Shown here piece after piece: positions 41,850 to 49,877 of a DNA stretch of 64,000 bases. Every line of letters starts with the position of its first letter. Position 1 is the stretch's first letter. A model generated the notes under the pieces. The model saw nothing but the letters and a program-made list of their open reading frames with translations. It searched no databases and had not been told where the DNA came from. This stretch comes from Mesorhizobium sp. AR02. Lineage in GTDB: Bacteria; Pseudomonadota; Alphaproteobacteria; Rhizobiales; Rhizobiaceae. Location: the NCBI RefSeq assembly GCF_024746835.1, contig NZ_CP080531.1:5476001-5540000 (forward strand), given 5' to 3'. A program made the translations under genes and the position numbers.

Positions 41850-42858
41850 CTTGACGCGCCGGCAGGCCTTGCTGCTCACCCTTGCCAGCGGCCTTCCGCT
41901 GGTTGTCGGATCGAGCCGCTCCTTCGCAGCAACGCAAAAAGTCACCGTCGCGCTGGACTGGACGGTCAATACCAACCACATCGGGCTGTTCGTCGCGCGC
42001 GACAAGGGGTTTTATCGCGAGGCCGGCCTCGAGGTCGACATTCTGCCCTACAGCGATACCGGCGCTGGCACGCTGGTCGCCAACCGCGTCGCCGATTTCG
42101 GCATCAACGGCACCATCAGCCTGTTCACCCAGAAGACCGCCGGTGCCGATTTGAAGGCCGTCTATGCCGTGGTGCAGTCCGAAACCGGCCGCGTGGTCTT
42201 CAACGCGGCGCGCAGCGAGATCAAAAGCCCGAGGGACCTTGACGGCCTGACCTATGGCGGTTTCGGCAGCGCCTGGGAAAACGCGCTGATCTCGACCATC
42301 ATCCGCCACGACGGCGGCAAGGGCAATTTCGAAACAGTGACGCTCGGCACCTCCGCCTATGAAGCGCTGGCCAACGGCTCGGTCGACTTCACGCTCGAGG
42401 TTGCGACCTGGGAGGGCATCGAGGCCGAACTCAAAGGCGTCAAGCAGCGCAGCTTCGTCTATGCCGACTACGGCGTGCCCGACGAGCACACGACGCTGAT
42501 CTCGTCGAGCGAAGCCTATCTCCAGGCAAACCCGGCACTGGCGTCGGCCTTCGTCCAGGCAACGCGGCGCGGCTATCAGTTCACCGTCGATCATCCCAGG
42601 GAAGCCGCCGCGCTGTTGATCGCCGCCAACAAGGATGCCTTGACCAATCCGGCATTGATCGAGGCGTCGCTGAAAGCGCTGATCGACGGGCACTATCTGC
42701 GCGCGGAAAACGGCGCCATCGGCACGATGGATCCGGCCAAGATGGACGCGATCGGCGACTATCTCTTCACCGCCGGCATTTTGCGCGATGCCGACGGCGA
42801 AGTCCTGACGCAACGCCCTGATTTCTCGAGGTATTTCGCAAATCTGAACTTGGGATGA
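41842..42858 (+). CDS. thiY: ABC transporter substrate-binding protein for thiamine precursor (NMT1 family)
   Basis: 338 residues. A twin-arginine-like signal (DLTRRQALLLTLASG) targets it to the periplasm. VTVALDWTVNTNHIGLFVAR then FYREAGLEVDILPYSDTGAG is the hallmark of NMT1/THI5-like ThiY that binds formylaminopyrimidine or HMP, with GGFGSAWENALI later. ATG 41842 has AAAGGA 7 nt upstream; another ATG is at 41836. A TTGCCGG/CCGGCAA hairpin follows at 42973-42994. Confidence 0.93.
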   Translation: MTDLTRRQALLLTLASGLPLVVGSSRSFAATQKVTVALDWTVNTNHIGLFVARDKGFYREAGLEVDILPYSDTGAGTLVANRVADFGINGTISLFTQKTAGADLKAVYAVVQSETGRVVFNAARSEIKSPRDLDGLTYGGFGSAWENALISTIIRHDGGKGNFETVTLGTSAYEALANGSVDFTLEVATWEGIEAELKGVKQRSFVYADYGVPDEHTTLISSSEAYLQANPALASAFVQATRRGYQFTVDHPREAAALLIAANKDALTNPALIEASLKALIDGHYLRAENGAIGTMDPAKMDAIGDYLFTAGILRDADGEVLTQRPDFSRYFANLNLG

Positions 42859-43030
42859 GGCTGGATGCGCATGGGCCGGTGGTAGACGGTGCGCTAGATT
42901 GAGTCGGCATCCGGGGCGCGTCCTGCCCCGCATGCTTTCCGAGCCGTTACCCCGTTTGGTGCCGATCCGATCTTGCCGGTTAACGGCCCGGCAATGGTTG
43001 CATGCAATGGTCCCTTGAGGGATCATCGGG

Positions 43031-43726
43031 GTGCTTGCCTTGCTCACGTCAAAAAGTGAAGCGTTTTCGCATAACAATGAGGGCGGATTTTTCTCCGCCG
43101 CGCGAAGGCGCGACACGCTGGTCGACCTGCGTGAAGGCTTCTTTCGCGCCTGTGCGCTGGCCTGCGCGGGGCTGTTCGTCTATCGCGGCGTCTATCAGGT
43201 CGTGGAGGATCCGACCCGGCTCAACGTCGCGCTGGTGGCGATTTCCGAGATACTCACTTTCACTTGGCTGCTTCTGTCGCGGCGTCCGGTGACGCGTGAC
43301 TGGAATCCGCTTACGGTCATCGTCTCCGTGACCGCCAGTTTCGGGGTTGCGTTGATCAGCCTCCAGCCTGGCATGGTGCTTGTTCCTGTCTATGTCGCCG
43401 CGCCGCTGCAGTTCGTTGCGCTGTTGTTTGTCATCTGGGGCAAGATATCGCTGGGCCGTTCCTTCGCCATCCTGCCCGCCAATCGCGGCGTGATGACAGG
43501 CGGGGCCTACCGGCTTGTGCGGCATCCGATCTATGCCGGCTACCTTGCCGGCCATGTGCTCTATCTGCTCTCGGCCTTTTCCTTCCACAACCTCGCGGTC
43601 TATGCGGTCATCACCTATCTGCAGCTGTATCGTATCCTGCGCGAGGAAGCCCTGCTGGCCGCTGAGCCGGAGTATCGCGCTTACGTGGAACGTGTGCGCT
43701 ACAGGCTGTTCTACCGCATATTCTGA
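43031..43726 (+). CDS. Isoprenylcysteine-carboxyl-methyltransferase-like membrane methyltransferase
   Basis: 231 residues with about five helices. The C-terminal GGAYRLVRHPIYAGYLAGHV then REEALLAAEPEYRAYVERVR reproduces the R.P.Y......E........Y.Y...V.Y.....I signature of ICMT/PEMT-like methyltransferases (SAM-dependent). GTG start after GAGGGA. The substrate (lipid or protein Cys) is unknown. Confidence 0.85.
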   Translation: MLALLTSKSEAFSHNNEGGFFSAARRRDTLVDLREGFFRACALACAGLFVYRGVYQVVEDPTRLNVALVAISEILTFTWLLLSRRPVTRDWNPLTVIVSVTASFGVALISLQPGMVLVPVYVAAPLQFVALLFVIWGKISLGRSFAILPANRGVMTGGAYRLVRHPIYAGYLAGHVLYLLSAFSFHNLAVYAVITYLQLYRILREEALLAAEPEYRAYVERVRYRLFYRIF

Positions 43727-44118
43727 GGGCGGGACTGTCTCCAGGTTGCTGATAGGCACGGCGATGGGTGTTTGATGGCCATCGCGATCTGGCGGCCTTT
43801 GACGGCCGCTGATGTCCGATCTTCACGCCGTGAATCAAGCGGAGATGTCTGTCAGCAATGACGGGCGTAGAGATTTCTTGGGAAATCGTTTTTAGTTCTC
43901 GATGAGCGACTATATCTATAATGTACGCTATCGGTATGAAATATTTTTTACATGTGTAATATATTTTTATTACTCTTATATTCTCTGCGTTTCAACAATA
44001 AATACCATCGTCTTCATAAGTATGCTCTGAGCTGAAACTGCGTCTCACCTGTCACGTAGCTGGATTCGCAATCGGCTGTACGCCGACTGCCTTAGCGCAA
44101 CGACAACAGGAGAGTGTT
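43727..44118. other. AT-rich intergenic region
   Basis: 392 bp without a gene. From about 43860 to 44030 it is distinctly AT-rich (runs such as TATCTATAATG, AATATATTTTTATTAC), unlike anything else in the window. It is probably the promoter/UP region of the Gly-rich gene at 44119. Confidence 0.55.
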
Positions 44119-44748
44119 ATGGCTTTTACCATCAAAACAGTCGCCAGTGTGTTGGCAGGTAGTGCAATAGTCCTCGTTCTTTCCATGCCGGCAAGCGCAG
44201 CTGGGCTCGGCGTCGGTGCCTCGGTGGGTGGCAGCGGCGGCATCAATGCCGGTGTCGGCGCTTCGGTCGGCGGTAGCGGAGGCGTCAACGCTGGCGTCGG
44301 CGCTTCTGTCGGTGGTAGCGGTGGCATCAATGCCGGAGCCGGTGCCAATGTCGGCGGCTCCAGCGGTGTCAGCGCCGGACTCGGCGCTTCCGTCGGCGGC
44401 AGCAACGGCATCAATGCCGGCGCCGGCGCCAATATTGGTGGTTCGGGCGGCGTCACTGCAGGGCTCGGCGCCAATGTCGGCGGCACGGGTGGCATCGGCG
44501 TCGGTGTCGGCGTGGGCATCGGTAGCGGAACCAATCCCAGCAATCCGTCAAATCCGTCCAACCCGAGCAATCCCTCGAACCCCAGCGATCCGAGCAATCC
44601 CAGCCATCCGAGCCTGCCGGGTGTCGTGGCTCAGATGTCCGACAGCCAGGTAGCGCGGATGAAGAGGCGCTGCGTCGACGTGCTCGGCAGCGAGGGCACC
44701 TATGACCGGGATCTGCGTCAGCTCTGCCTGCTGATCGCCCGCCGCTGA
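44119..44748 (+). CDS. Gly-rich repeat secreted protein A
   Basis: 209 residues. Signal peptide (VLAGSAIVLVLSMPASAAG), then about eight 13-16-residue repeats of the form GxGASVGGSGGINA, a short NPSNPSNPS linker, and a conserved C-terminal domain GVVAQMSDSQVARMKRRCVD with RDLRQLCLLIARR. The Gly-repeat part is predicted flexible or beta-helical. The C-terminal two Cys may form a disulfide. It is an extracellular or surface protein of unknown function. A paralogue follows at 45099. GGAG lies before the ATG. Confidence 0.85.
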   Translation: MAFTIKTVASVLAGSAIVLVLSMPASAAGLGVGASVGGSGGINAGVGASVGGSGGVNAGVGASVGGSGGINAGAGANVGGSSGVSAGLGASVGGSNGINAGAGANIGGSGGVTAGLGANVGGTGGIGVGVGVGIGSGTNPSNPSNPSNPSNPSNPSDPSNPSHPSLPGVVAQMSDSQVARMKRRCVDVLGSEGTYDRDLRQLCLLIARR

Positions 44749-44827
44749 GGGCCAGGGCCGCCAGGAACGGAAGTGCAGAACCAGCCGTGAGGCTTTGACA
44801 GCACTCTCCTGGCCTCCGGCCGGTCGG

Positions 44828-44853
44828 AAAGCCCGCCATGTCGGCGGGCTTTC
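44828..44853 (+). terminator. Rho-independent terminator
   Basis: AAAGCCCGCC/GGCGGGCTTT stem with 5-nt loop, 80 bp after the Gly-rich gene A. The rest of the 350-bp gap to 45098 shows no gene. Confidence 0.8.
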
Positions 44854-45098
44854 TGCTGTGGAGCGTGTTCGTAACTTCGGCGCTCAAAGCCGGTTCTCAG
44901 GCTTCCAGGCGAAGAACGTCTCCGCCAATTTCCGAGCGACATCTCCCCAATGGGTCCAGTTGTCTTGAACTGGCCGGTACGCGAGTAACTATACCATGGG
45001 TTGTCCATCATATTTTAGCAACCAATGATAGAGGCTCGGGTTGGTGATACAGCCGGTTTTTGAAGTCCGGTTTGTTCGGGACAACCAAGGAGAGAGCC

Positions 45099-45647
45099 AT
45101 GTTTGGTATTGCAAAAAGACTTTCCACAATCCTCGCGGGCAGCGCAGTCGTGGCCGTTCTATGCATGCCGGCCCACGCCGCTGGAATCGGCGTTGGCGCC
45201 GGCGCTTCGGTCGGCGGCAGTGGCGGTGTCAATGCCGGTGCCGGTGCTTCAGTCGGCGGTGGTGGTGGCATCAATGCTGGTGCTGGTGCCTCGATCGGTG
45301 GCGGCACAGGTGTCAATGCAGGCGCAGGCGCCAGCGTCGGCGGCAACAACGGCGTCACTGCAGGACTTGGCGCTGTGGTAGGTGGCCAAACTGGTGTTGG
45401 CGTCGGCGCGGGTGTCGGTATCGGTAGTGGCATCGGTGCGGGTGTTGGTATCGGCGTTGGCGAAACAAACTCAAGCACTCCAAGCAATCCGTCCAATCTC
45501 AGCAAGCCTAGCCTGCCAGGCGTCGTCGCCGACATGTCGGACAGCCAGGTGGCGCGGATGAAGAAGCGCTGCGTCGATGTGCTGGCCAGTTCAGGCAGCT
45601 ACGACCGCGACCTGCGGCAGCTGTGCCTGCTGATCTCGCGCCGCTGA
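45099..45647 (+). CDS. Gly-rich repeat secreted protein B
   Basis: 182-residue paralogue of the preceding protein. It has the same signal peptide type (ILAGSAVVAVLCMPAHAAG), repeats of GAGASVGGSGGVNA and GAGASIGGGTGVNA, a Ser/Asn/Pro linker, and a nearly identical C-terminal domain (GVVADMSDSQVARMKKRCVD with RDLRQLCLLISRR). AAGGAGAGAG precedes ATG 45099. The linker is shorter and repeat numbers differ, as expected for repeat expansion after duplication. Confidence 0.85.
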   Translation: MFGIAKRLSTILAGSAVVAVLCMPAHAAGIGVGAGASVGGSGGVNAGAGASVGGGGGINAGAGASIGGGTGVNAGAGASVGGNNGVTAGLGAVVGGQTGVGVGAGVGIGSGIGAGVGIGVGETNSSTPSNPSNLSKPSLPGVVADMSDSQVARMKKRCVDVLASSGSYDRDLRQLCLLISRR

Positions 45648-45664
45648 GGCGGCAAACGTCATGA

Positions 45665-45696
45665 GGCCCGCTGCCGCGAGGTGGCGGGCCCTTTTT
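45665..45696 (+). terminator. Rho-independent terminator
   Basis: GGCCCGC (45665-45671) pairs with GCGGGCC (45684-45690), then CTTTTTC. Confidence 0.8.
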
Positions 45697-45745
45697 CATT
45701 TTGCCGGCGAATATTCTCCGTGCGCCCATCTCATTATGATCCGGC

Positions 45746-45770
45746 GGAACGGTAAGGCCGCTCGAACGTT
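45746..45770 (+). promoter_or_regulatory. Sigma-EcfG promoter of the DUF3309 gene
   Basis: GGAAC, 16 bp, CGTT, exact consensus, 68 nt before the ATG. Confidence 0.85.
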
Positions 45771-45838
45771 CTCGTCTTCGAAACACCGCATGTGACGGTG
45801 CTAAAACCGGCGCATCAGCGCCTACGGGAGCGGGAACC

Positions 45839-46003
45839 ATGAGCTTAGGCACCATACTCATCATCATTCTTGTCATTGCGCTGCTTGGCGGCTTCAGCGG
45901 GCTCGGCGGCGGACCATTCTATGGAACGGGCTACTATGGTGGCGGCGGGCTCGGGCTTGTGCTGCTGATCCTCATCGTCCTTGTCGTGCTAGGGCGTATC
46001 TAA
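45839..46003 (+). CDS. DUF3309 small membrane protein
   Basis: 54 residues: MSLGTILIIILVIALLGG, a Gly/Tyr-rich loop, and LGLVLLILIVLVVLGRI, two transmembrane segments in the DUF3309 pattern. GGAGCGGG precedes the ATG. An exact general-stress promoter stands upstream. DUF3309 proteins are widespread small stress-induced membrane proteins of unknown function. Confidence 0.88.
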   Translation: MSLGTILIIILVIALLGGFSGLGGGPFYGTGYYGGGGLGLVLLILIVLVVLGRI

Positions 46004-46074
46004 CTGCCTGCAATCGCAATCTCGTGACCGCTTCGAGGCCGCAGCGCACCGGATTGTGATACAAGCAAGCCGGC

Positions 46075-46204
46075 TTGTGATCCGCCATTTCGTGGGACTC
46101 ACGTATGGTGATTTCGGTCCACACCCCCCGTGGAAACAAGAGGAGAGGGTCCCACCCCTTCATCCTCCTCCAAGGCCCGCCCCGGTATGCCGGAGCGGGC
46201 TTTT
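46075..46204 (+). ncRNA. Candidate small RNA with anti-Shine-Dalgarno motif
   Basis: The stretch before the terminator at 46172-46204 (GCCCGCCCCGG/CCGGAGCGGGC, four T) has no reading frame, contains CCTCCTCC at 46164-46171, and a partly complementary GGAGAGGG at 46142-46149. Rhizobial alpha-r14-type small RNAs expose such an anti-SD motif. A promoter is not clear, so this is only a candidate. Confidence 0.3.
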
Positions 46205-46218
46205 GCGTTGGAGCCGAG

Positions 46219-46243
46219 GGAACCGGCTTGCGTCGAGACAGTT
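46219..46243 (+). promoter_or_regulatory. Near-consensus EcfG promoter
   Basis: GGAAC, 16 bp, AGTT upstream of the 57-aa gene and the FMN-binding protein; one base off the consensus. Confidence 0.45.
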
Positions 46244-46264
46244 GAGTTTGCGGAAGGCTGCCCA

Positions 46265-46438
46265 ATGCCCGCAACACTCAGAATGACACTATGCGAAATT
46301 CGCGATGATCTTCACATCCTGCGGCGGATGGTGGCGGCTCGCGGCCATATCGAGACCATCCAGGGCATAGATGCGTTGATCGGCATAGCTGAAGCAGAGG
46401 CTATCAAGGTCATACGCCGCATCGATCGCGCGGCCTGA
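46265..46438 (+). CDS. Hypothetical protein, 57 aa
   Basis: Small helical protein (MTLCEIRDDLHILRRMVAAR, then IGIAEAEAIKVIRRIDRA). GGAAGG precedes the ATG at 46265. It is 17 bp upstream of the FMN-binding protein and probably in the same transcript. Not recognised. Confidence 0.55.
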   Translation: MPATLRMTLCEIRDDLHILRRMVAARGHIETIQGIDALIGIAEAEAIKVIRRIDRAA

Positions 46439-46455
46439 ACAGGAAGAAGGATTGG

Positions 46456-46941
46456 ATGAACATCAAGGAGATGACGCGGCAGGACTGCGTCGCCCTTTTG
46501 AAGACGCAACGCCTTGGTCGCCTGGCCTGCGTGCGTGACCAGAAACCCTATGTGGTGCCGGTCCATTTCGCCTTTGGCGAGAATTCCATTTTCAGTTTCT
46601 CGCTTCCCGGCAGGAAAGTCGACTGGATGCGGGCCAATCCCCATGTCTGCCTTCAGGTCGACGATGTCGGCGGTGTCAATGGCTGGAAGAGCGTCGTGGT
46701 GGAAGGCCTTTTCGAGGAATTGCCCAAGGCGCCTGATCCGGATGCCGGCATGACCGGCGTCGAAAGGATGACCGCTTCGGCCGATAGCGACCGCCGGCTT
46801 GCCTGGTCGCTTCTTGCCACCCACGCGAATTGGTGGGAGCCGGGAGCCCTGAAGCCTGGCGATGCCCTCGCGCCCTCGGGCAGCCATCTCTTCTATCAGA
46901 TCAGGATCGAGGCGATGTCGGGAAGGCAGGCCTCGTGGTAG
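46456..46941 (+). CDS. Pyridoxamine 5'-phosphate oxidase-like FMN-binding protein
   Basis: 161 residues of the split-barrel flavin-binding fold: LLKTQRLGRLACVRDQKPYVVPVHFAF, then GRKVDWMRANPHVCLQVDD. A trailing segment with ATHANWWEPGAL is typical of the Rv1155/PNPOx-like stress group. It probably binds FMN or F420; a role in redox metabolism is inferred. AGGAAGAAGGA precedes the ATG. Confidence 0.85.
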   Translation: MNIKEMTRQDCVALLKTQRLGRLACVRDQKPYVVPVHFAFGENSIFSFSLPGRKVDWMRANPHVCLQVDDVGGVNGWKSVVVEGLFEELPKAPDPDAGMTGVERMTASADSDRRLAWSLLATHANWWEPGALKPGDALAPSGSHLFYQIRIEAMSGRQASW

Positions 46942-46947
46942 CGGTTC

Positions 46948-48018
46948 TTACGCCGCGCGCGGCACTCGTGAGGTAAACGTTGCCCGGGTGACCGAGACGC
47001 TTGTGCCGTCGTTGTCGCTGATGACTTCCACCTTGGCTTCGAGCTGTTTCACCAGCGCCTCCACGATGGCTGTTCCAAGGCCAGTGGCCGGCACGTCGTT
47101 GGCGACCTTGCCGACGCCATTGTCCGAAACCGTCAGTTTCCAGTCGCTGCCGGCGGTCTCGTAGCTCACCTGGATCCGAGCACCGTCCTTTTCCTTGGGG
47201 AAGGCATATTTGATGGCGTTGAGCACCAGTTCGGTGACGATCAGTCCGAGGCTGACTGCCTTTTGCGAATCCATCCTGCCGCCTTCGGTCGTAACGGTGA
47301 CTTCGATCGGCTGGGCCTCGCCAACCATCGAAGTGGCGAGGCTGCCGCACAGTTTCGAAAGGTAGGAGCCGACATCGATCTCGTCGATGCCGACCGAGGT
47401 GTGGAGATGGCGCTGCACTTCGGCCACGGATAGGACGCGCTGATGGGCGTCCTTGAGATGCTGGCGCGTTTCTTCCGAGGTGACCGAGCGCGCCTTCAGC
47501 AGCAGGATGCTGGCGATGATTTGCAGGCTGTTGGCAACCCGGTGCTCCATTTCGCGCAACAGCACGTCTTTCTGGTTGAGCAGATCTTCGGTGCGCTTGA
47601 GCAGCTCCTCCTTCTCTCTCTCGATCACCCGACGGGCGGTGATATCGTTGAAGGCGAGAAGGATGGTGATCGCTGAACTGTGGTCGTAAAGCACCTTGCG
47701 GGCATTGAGCAGCATGGTGCGGCGGCCGATGCGCGGGAAATCATGCTCGACCTCGAAGCCGTCCATGGCGGTCTTCTCGGGAATGATCGTCTCCAGCAGC
47801 AGGCGAAGTGCCGGAATATCCCACTGGCCGTCGCCGAGCGCGTAGAGCAGCGAGCCCTGGGTCTGCGCGGGGTCGACTTCGAATGTCTTGTAGAAGGAGC
47901 GGCTGGCAGCCAGCACGCGAAATTTCTCGTCGAGGACCAGGAACGGCTCGGTGATCGTGTTGACGATCGCCTGCGCCAGCGTCTGCGCATCCTCGATATT
48001 CGCAATGGGTTGAAACAT
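46948..48018 (-). CDS. PAS-domain HisKA_2/HWE-type histidine kinase
   Basis: 356 residues. A PAS-like sensor domain (AIVNTITEPFLVLDEKFRVL, LLAFNDITARRVIEREKEEL) is followed by the phosphoacceptor MEHRVANSLQIIASILLLKA and the ATPase domain: LIVTELVLNAIKYAFPKEKD (N-box) and SDNGVGKVANDVPATGLGTA. Soluble, no transmembrane segment. Kinases of this class phosphorylate PhyR, the anti-anti-sigma factor of the EcfG stress response, in other alphaproteobacteria. It is flanked by EcfG-type promoters. ATG 48018 is used; a TTG at 48036 is in frame. Confidence 0.88.
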   Translation of the reverse strand: MFQPIANIEDAQTLAQAIVNTITEPFLVLDEKFRVLAASRSFYKTFEVDPAQTQGSLLYALGDGQWDIPALRLLLETIIPEKTAMDGFEVEHDFPRIGRRTMLLNARKVLYDHSSAITILLAFNDITARRVIEREKEELLKRTEDLLNQKDVLLREMEHRVANSLQIIASILLLKARSVTSEETRQHLKDAHQRVLSVAEVQRHLHTSVGIDEIDVGSYLSKLCGSLATSMVGEAQPIEVTVTTEGGRMDSQKAVSLGLIVTELVLNAIKYAFPKEKDGARIQVSYETAGSDWKLTVSDNGVGKVANDVPATGLGTAIVEALVKQLEAKVEVISDNDGTSVSVTRATFTSRVPRAA

Positions 48019-48136
48019 GGGCACAAAGCCAGACAAACGGCGTTCTGCCGCTTCAAGGATTGACGCTACACCTTTGCTGCGCCGTTGTCGCGAATTGAAT
48101 CCGCCAGCGGCTGCGTCGCAGGCTTATCGCCGAAAG

Positions 48137-48167
48137 GATAAGACGGGCACCGGGCCCGCCTTATCCA
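48137..48167 (-). terminator. Rho-independent terminator
   Basis: GGATAAG-CGGGC pairs with GCCCG-CTTATCC, with a T-tract on the minus strand; it follows the secreted protein gene at 48204. Confidence 0.65.
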
Positions 48168-48203
48168 AATGGTCAATCAGACGTTCGCCCAAATCGCGGT
48201 GCG

Positions 48204-48497
48204 TCAGTTCGCGCCGCCGAGCTGCTTGGTCATCTTGCAGAAATTGTCATGCGCCTTGGCAATCGCCTTGTCACCGCATTCCTTCGTCATGCCTGCGCGG
48301 TCTTCTTCCTTCATGGCCAGCCAGGCTGCCTTGAATTCCTTCTCGGACTTCATCGTCTTCATGCCGGAGTCCGTATAGAAAGGCGTCATCTTGTCCGGAT
48401 TGTCGAGCGCTGAGGTGTTACCGCCAGAGGCGGCTAGCGCCGAGCCGGTCATCATTGCAAGCGCCATCGCGCCCATCGTGAGCATCTTGAAGTTCAT
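48204..48497 (-). CDS. Small secreted protein, stress-type
   Basis: 97 residues. Signal peptide MLTMGAMALAMMTGSALAA, then a charged mature chain with DKMTPFYTDSGMKTMKSEKE, MKEEDRAGMTKECGDKAIAK and one later Cys. GAGG precedes the ATG. An exact EcfG promoter is 50 nt upstream (48571-48547), so it is likely a general-stress protein. Function unknown. Confidence 0.8.
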   Translation of the reverse strand: MNFKMLTMGAMALAMMTGSALAASGGNTSALDNPDKMTPFYTDSGMKTMKSEKEFKAAWLAMKEEDRAGMTKECGDKAIAKAHDNFCKMTKQLGGAN

Positions 48498-48546
48498 CTG
48501 GGTATTCCTCTCTGTGGAGGTCATTGGAATAAACGACCTGCGGACA

Positions 48547-48571
48547 AACGGGATCGAGAGAAAACAGTTCC
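48547..48571 (-). promoter_or_regulatory. Sigma-EcfG promoter
   Basis: On the minus strand GGAAC, 16 bp, CGTT, exact consensus, upstream of the secreted protein at 48204. Confidence 0.82.
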
Positions 48572-48703
48572 CTCAGACGAATATATATTAAAATGACATT
48601 TTACTTCTCTGGCTCTGCCTGGGACATGCAATTGGAGCTCTAGCGATATTTCCTACCCAGGTCTGCGACGTCGAGCGCGGGCCAGAATCCTGGCGCCGGC
48701 TGA

Positions 48704-48961
48704 TTACTCCATGTCCGGCACTTCGCCACTGACGTAGAGGGTATTCGGCGGGCCGTAGTCGCCCAGCATCGGGTCGGCATCGCGGCTCCAGGCGATGACG
48801 CCGACATGTTTTGCCGCTAGCGCCCTGGCGGTGCGTATGGCGCGGTCTTCGCTCTGCTGGTCGGCTGGGCCGAAGGCTGGAAACAATTCACCGTCCTCGC
48901 CGCGATCGAAGGCGACCACGACGATCAGCTTGGGATTTTTAGGCTCTGTTGAATGGGACAT
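48704..48961 (-). CDS. Conserved hypothetical protein, 85 aa
   Basis: PKLIVVVAFDRGEDGELFPA then EDRAIRTARALAAKHVGVIA, AWSRDADPMLGDYGPP: a small alpha/beta protein without signal peptide. GAAGGAGC precedes the ATG. No family recognised; similar proteins occur in Rhizobiales. Confidence 0.75.
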   Translation of the reverse strand: MSHSTEPKNPKLIVVVAFDRGEDGELFPAFGPADQQSEDRAIRTARALAAKHVGVIAWSRDADPMLGDYGPPNTLYVSGEVPDME

Positions 48962-49084
48962 GTTGCTCCTTCGACGCGGAGCCTATCACACTACCGGACC
49001 AAGGGGTCGGTTGTCTGGCTTCCATCGTATTTTGCAGCAGTCTCCGGAACTCGCTGCCTGCTTTGAGTTGCCTTCGATATCGCA

Positions 49085-49143
49085 TTGACACGAGTTTTGT
49101 TGCCGTATATTGAACAGGACTATACAGGTTCACTGAACAGGTA
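49085..49143 (+). promoter_or_regulatory. Promoter and inverted repeat of the GntR gene
   Basis: TTGACA (49085-49090), 15 bp, TATATT. Overlapping it, TGAAC..GTTCA (49111-49132) forms an inverted repeat around ACTATA, and TGAACAGG occurs twice. It could be the autoregulatory site of the GntR protein. Confidence 0.5.
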
Positions 49144-49148
49144 CGCAT

Positions 49149-49874
49149 ATGAAGCGGCGCGCAGTTCAACTGTCTCCCGGCACGGGCAAGCCCGAGCAGA
49201 TCGCCACCGTTCTGGAGCATGAAATCCGCTCCGGCGTTCTCGGCTTCGGCGACCGCCTGCAAAGCGAGAACGAGCTCGTCCAGCGCTTCTCCGTCAGCCG
49301 CAACACGGTCCGCAAGGGCCTCGAGGAACTGTCCAGCCGCGGGCTGATCACCACCAAGGTCGGCATCGGCTCCTTCGTCACCTTCGACGGCAAGCCGGTC
49401 GACGATTCGATCGGCTGGTCACGGGCGCTTGCCAATGCCGGTGCCAATGCCGAGACCCGGACGCTGCGGCTGGAGGTCATTGAAGACGCCGATCTCGCTG
49501 CCTTGCTGGAGATCGAAAGTCCGTTCTTCATCGCTGTCGACCGGGTGCGCACCAATGCCAGCGACGGCCATGCGATCTCCATCGAGCGCAGCCGCCTGCC
49601 GCTGTCACCGGAGCTGGAGGATGTGCCGCTGCGCGGCCTGCGCGAAGGGTCGCTGCACCAGACGCTGCGCGGCGCCGGCCTTATCCCCGACCATGGCGAG
49701 GAATGGGTCGGCATCGAGATGCTCAACGCCGAGGATGCCGCCATCCTCGGTTGCCCGCAAGGCACGCCCTTCCTGCGCGGCCGCCGGCTGACGCGTGCGG
49801 CCGACGACCGGCCGATCGAATATGTCACCAGCCTGCTCAATCCCGCGCATTTCGCGCTGCATATGAGGTTCTGA
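49149..49874 (+). CDS. GntR-family (HutC/UTRA) transcriptional regulator
   Basis: 241 residues. The winged HTH spans residues 16-80 (LQSENELVQRFSVSRNTVRK then GLITTKVGIGSFV), and the C-terminal UTRA effector domain includes FFIAVDRVRTNASDGHAISI and EYVTSLLNPAHFALHM. Such proteins sense sugars, amino acids or phosphonates. It heads the locus that encodes ADP-ribosylglycohydrolase, PfkB kinase and an ABC transporter and probably regulates it in response to the imported compound. The downstream gene starts 3 bp after its stop. Confidence 0.92.
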   Translation: MKRRAVQLSPGTGKPEQIATVLEHEIRSGVLGFGDRLQSENELVQRFSVSRNTVRKGLEELSSRGLITTKVGIGSFVTFDGKPVDDSIGWSRALANAGANAETRTLRLEVIEDADLAALLEIESPFFIAVDRVRTNASDGHAISIERSRLPLSPELEDVPLRGLREGSLHQTLRGAGLIPDHGEEWVGIEMLNAEDAAILGCPQGTPFLRGRRLTRAADDRPIEYVTSLLNPAHFALHMRF

Positions 49875-49877
49875 GCG

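Noticed and set aside
44200..45450. CRISPR-like spaced direct repeats
   Set aside because: The repeats are in frame, degenerate and code for Gly-rich segments behind a signal peptide; there are no unique spacers or cas genes.
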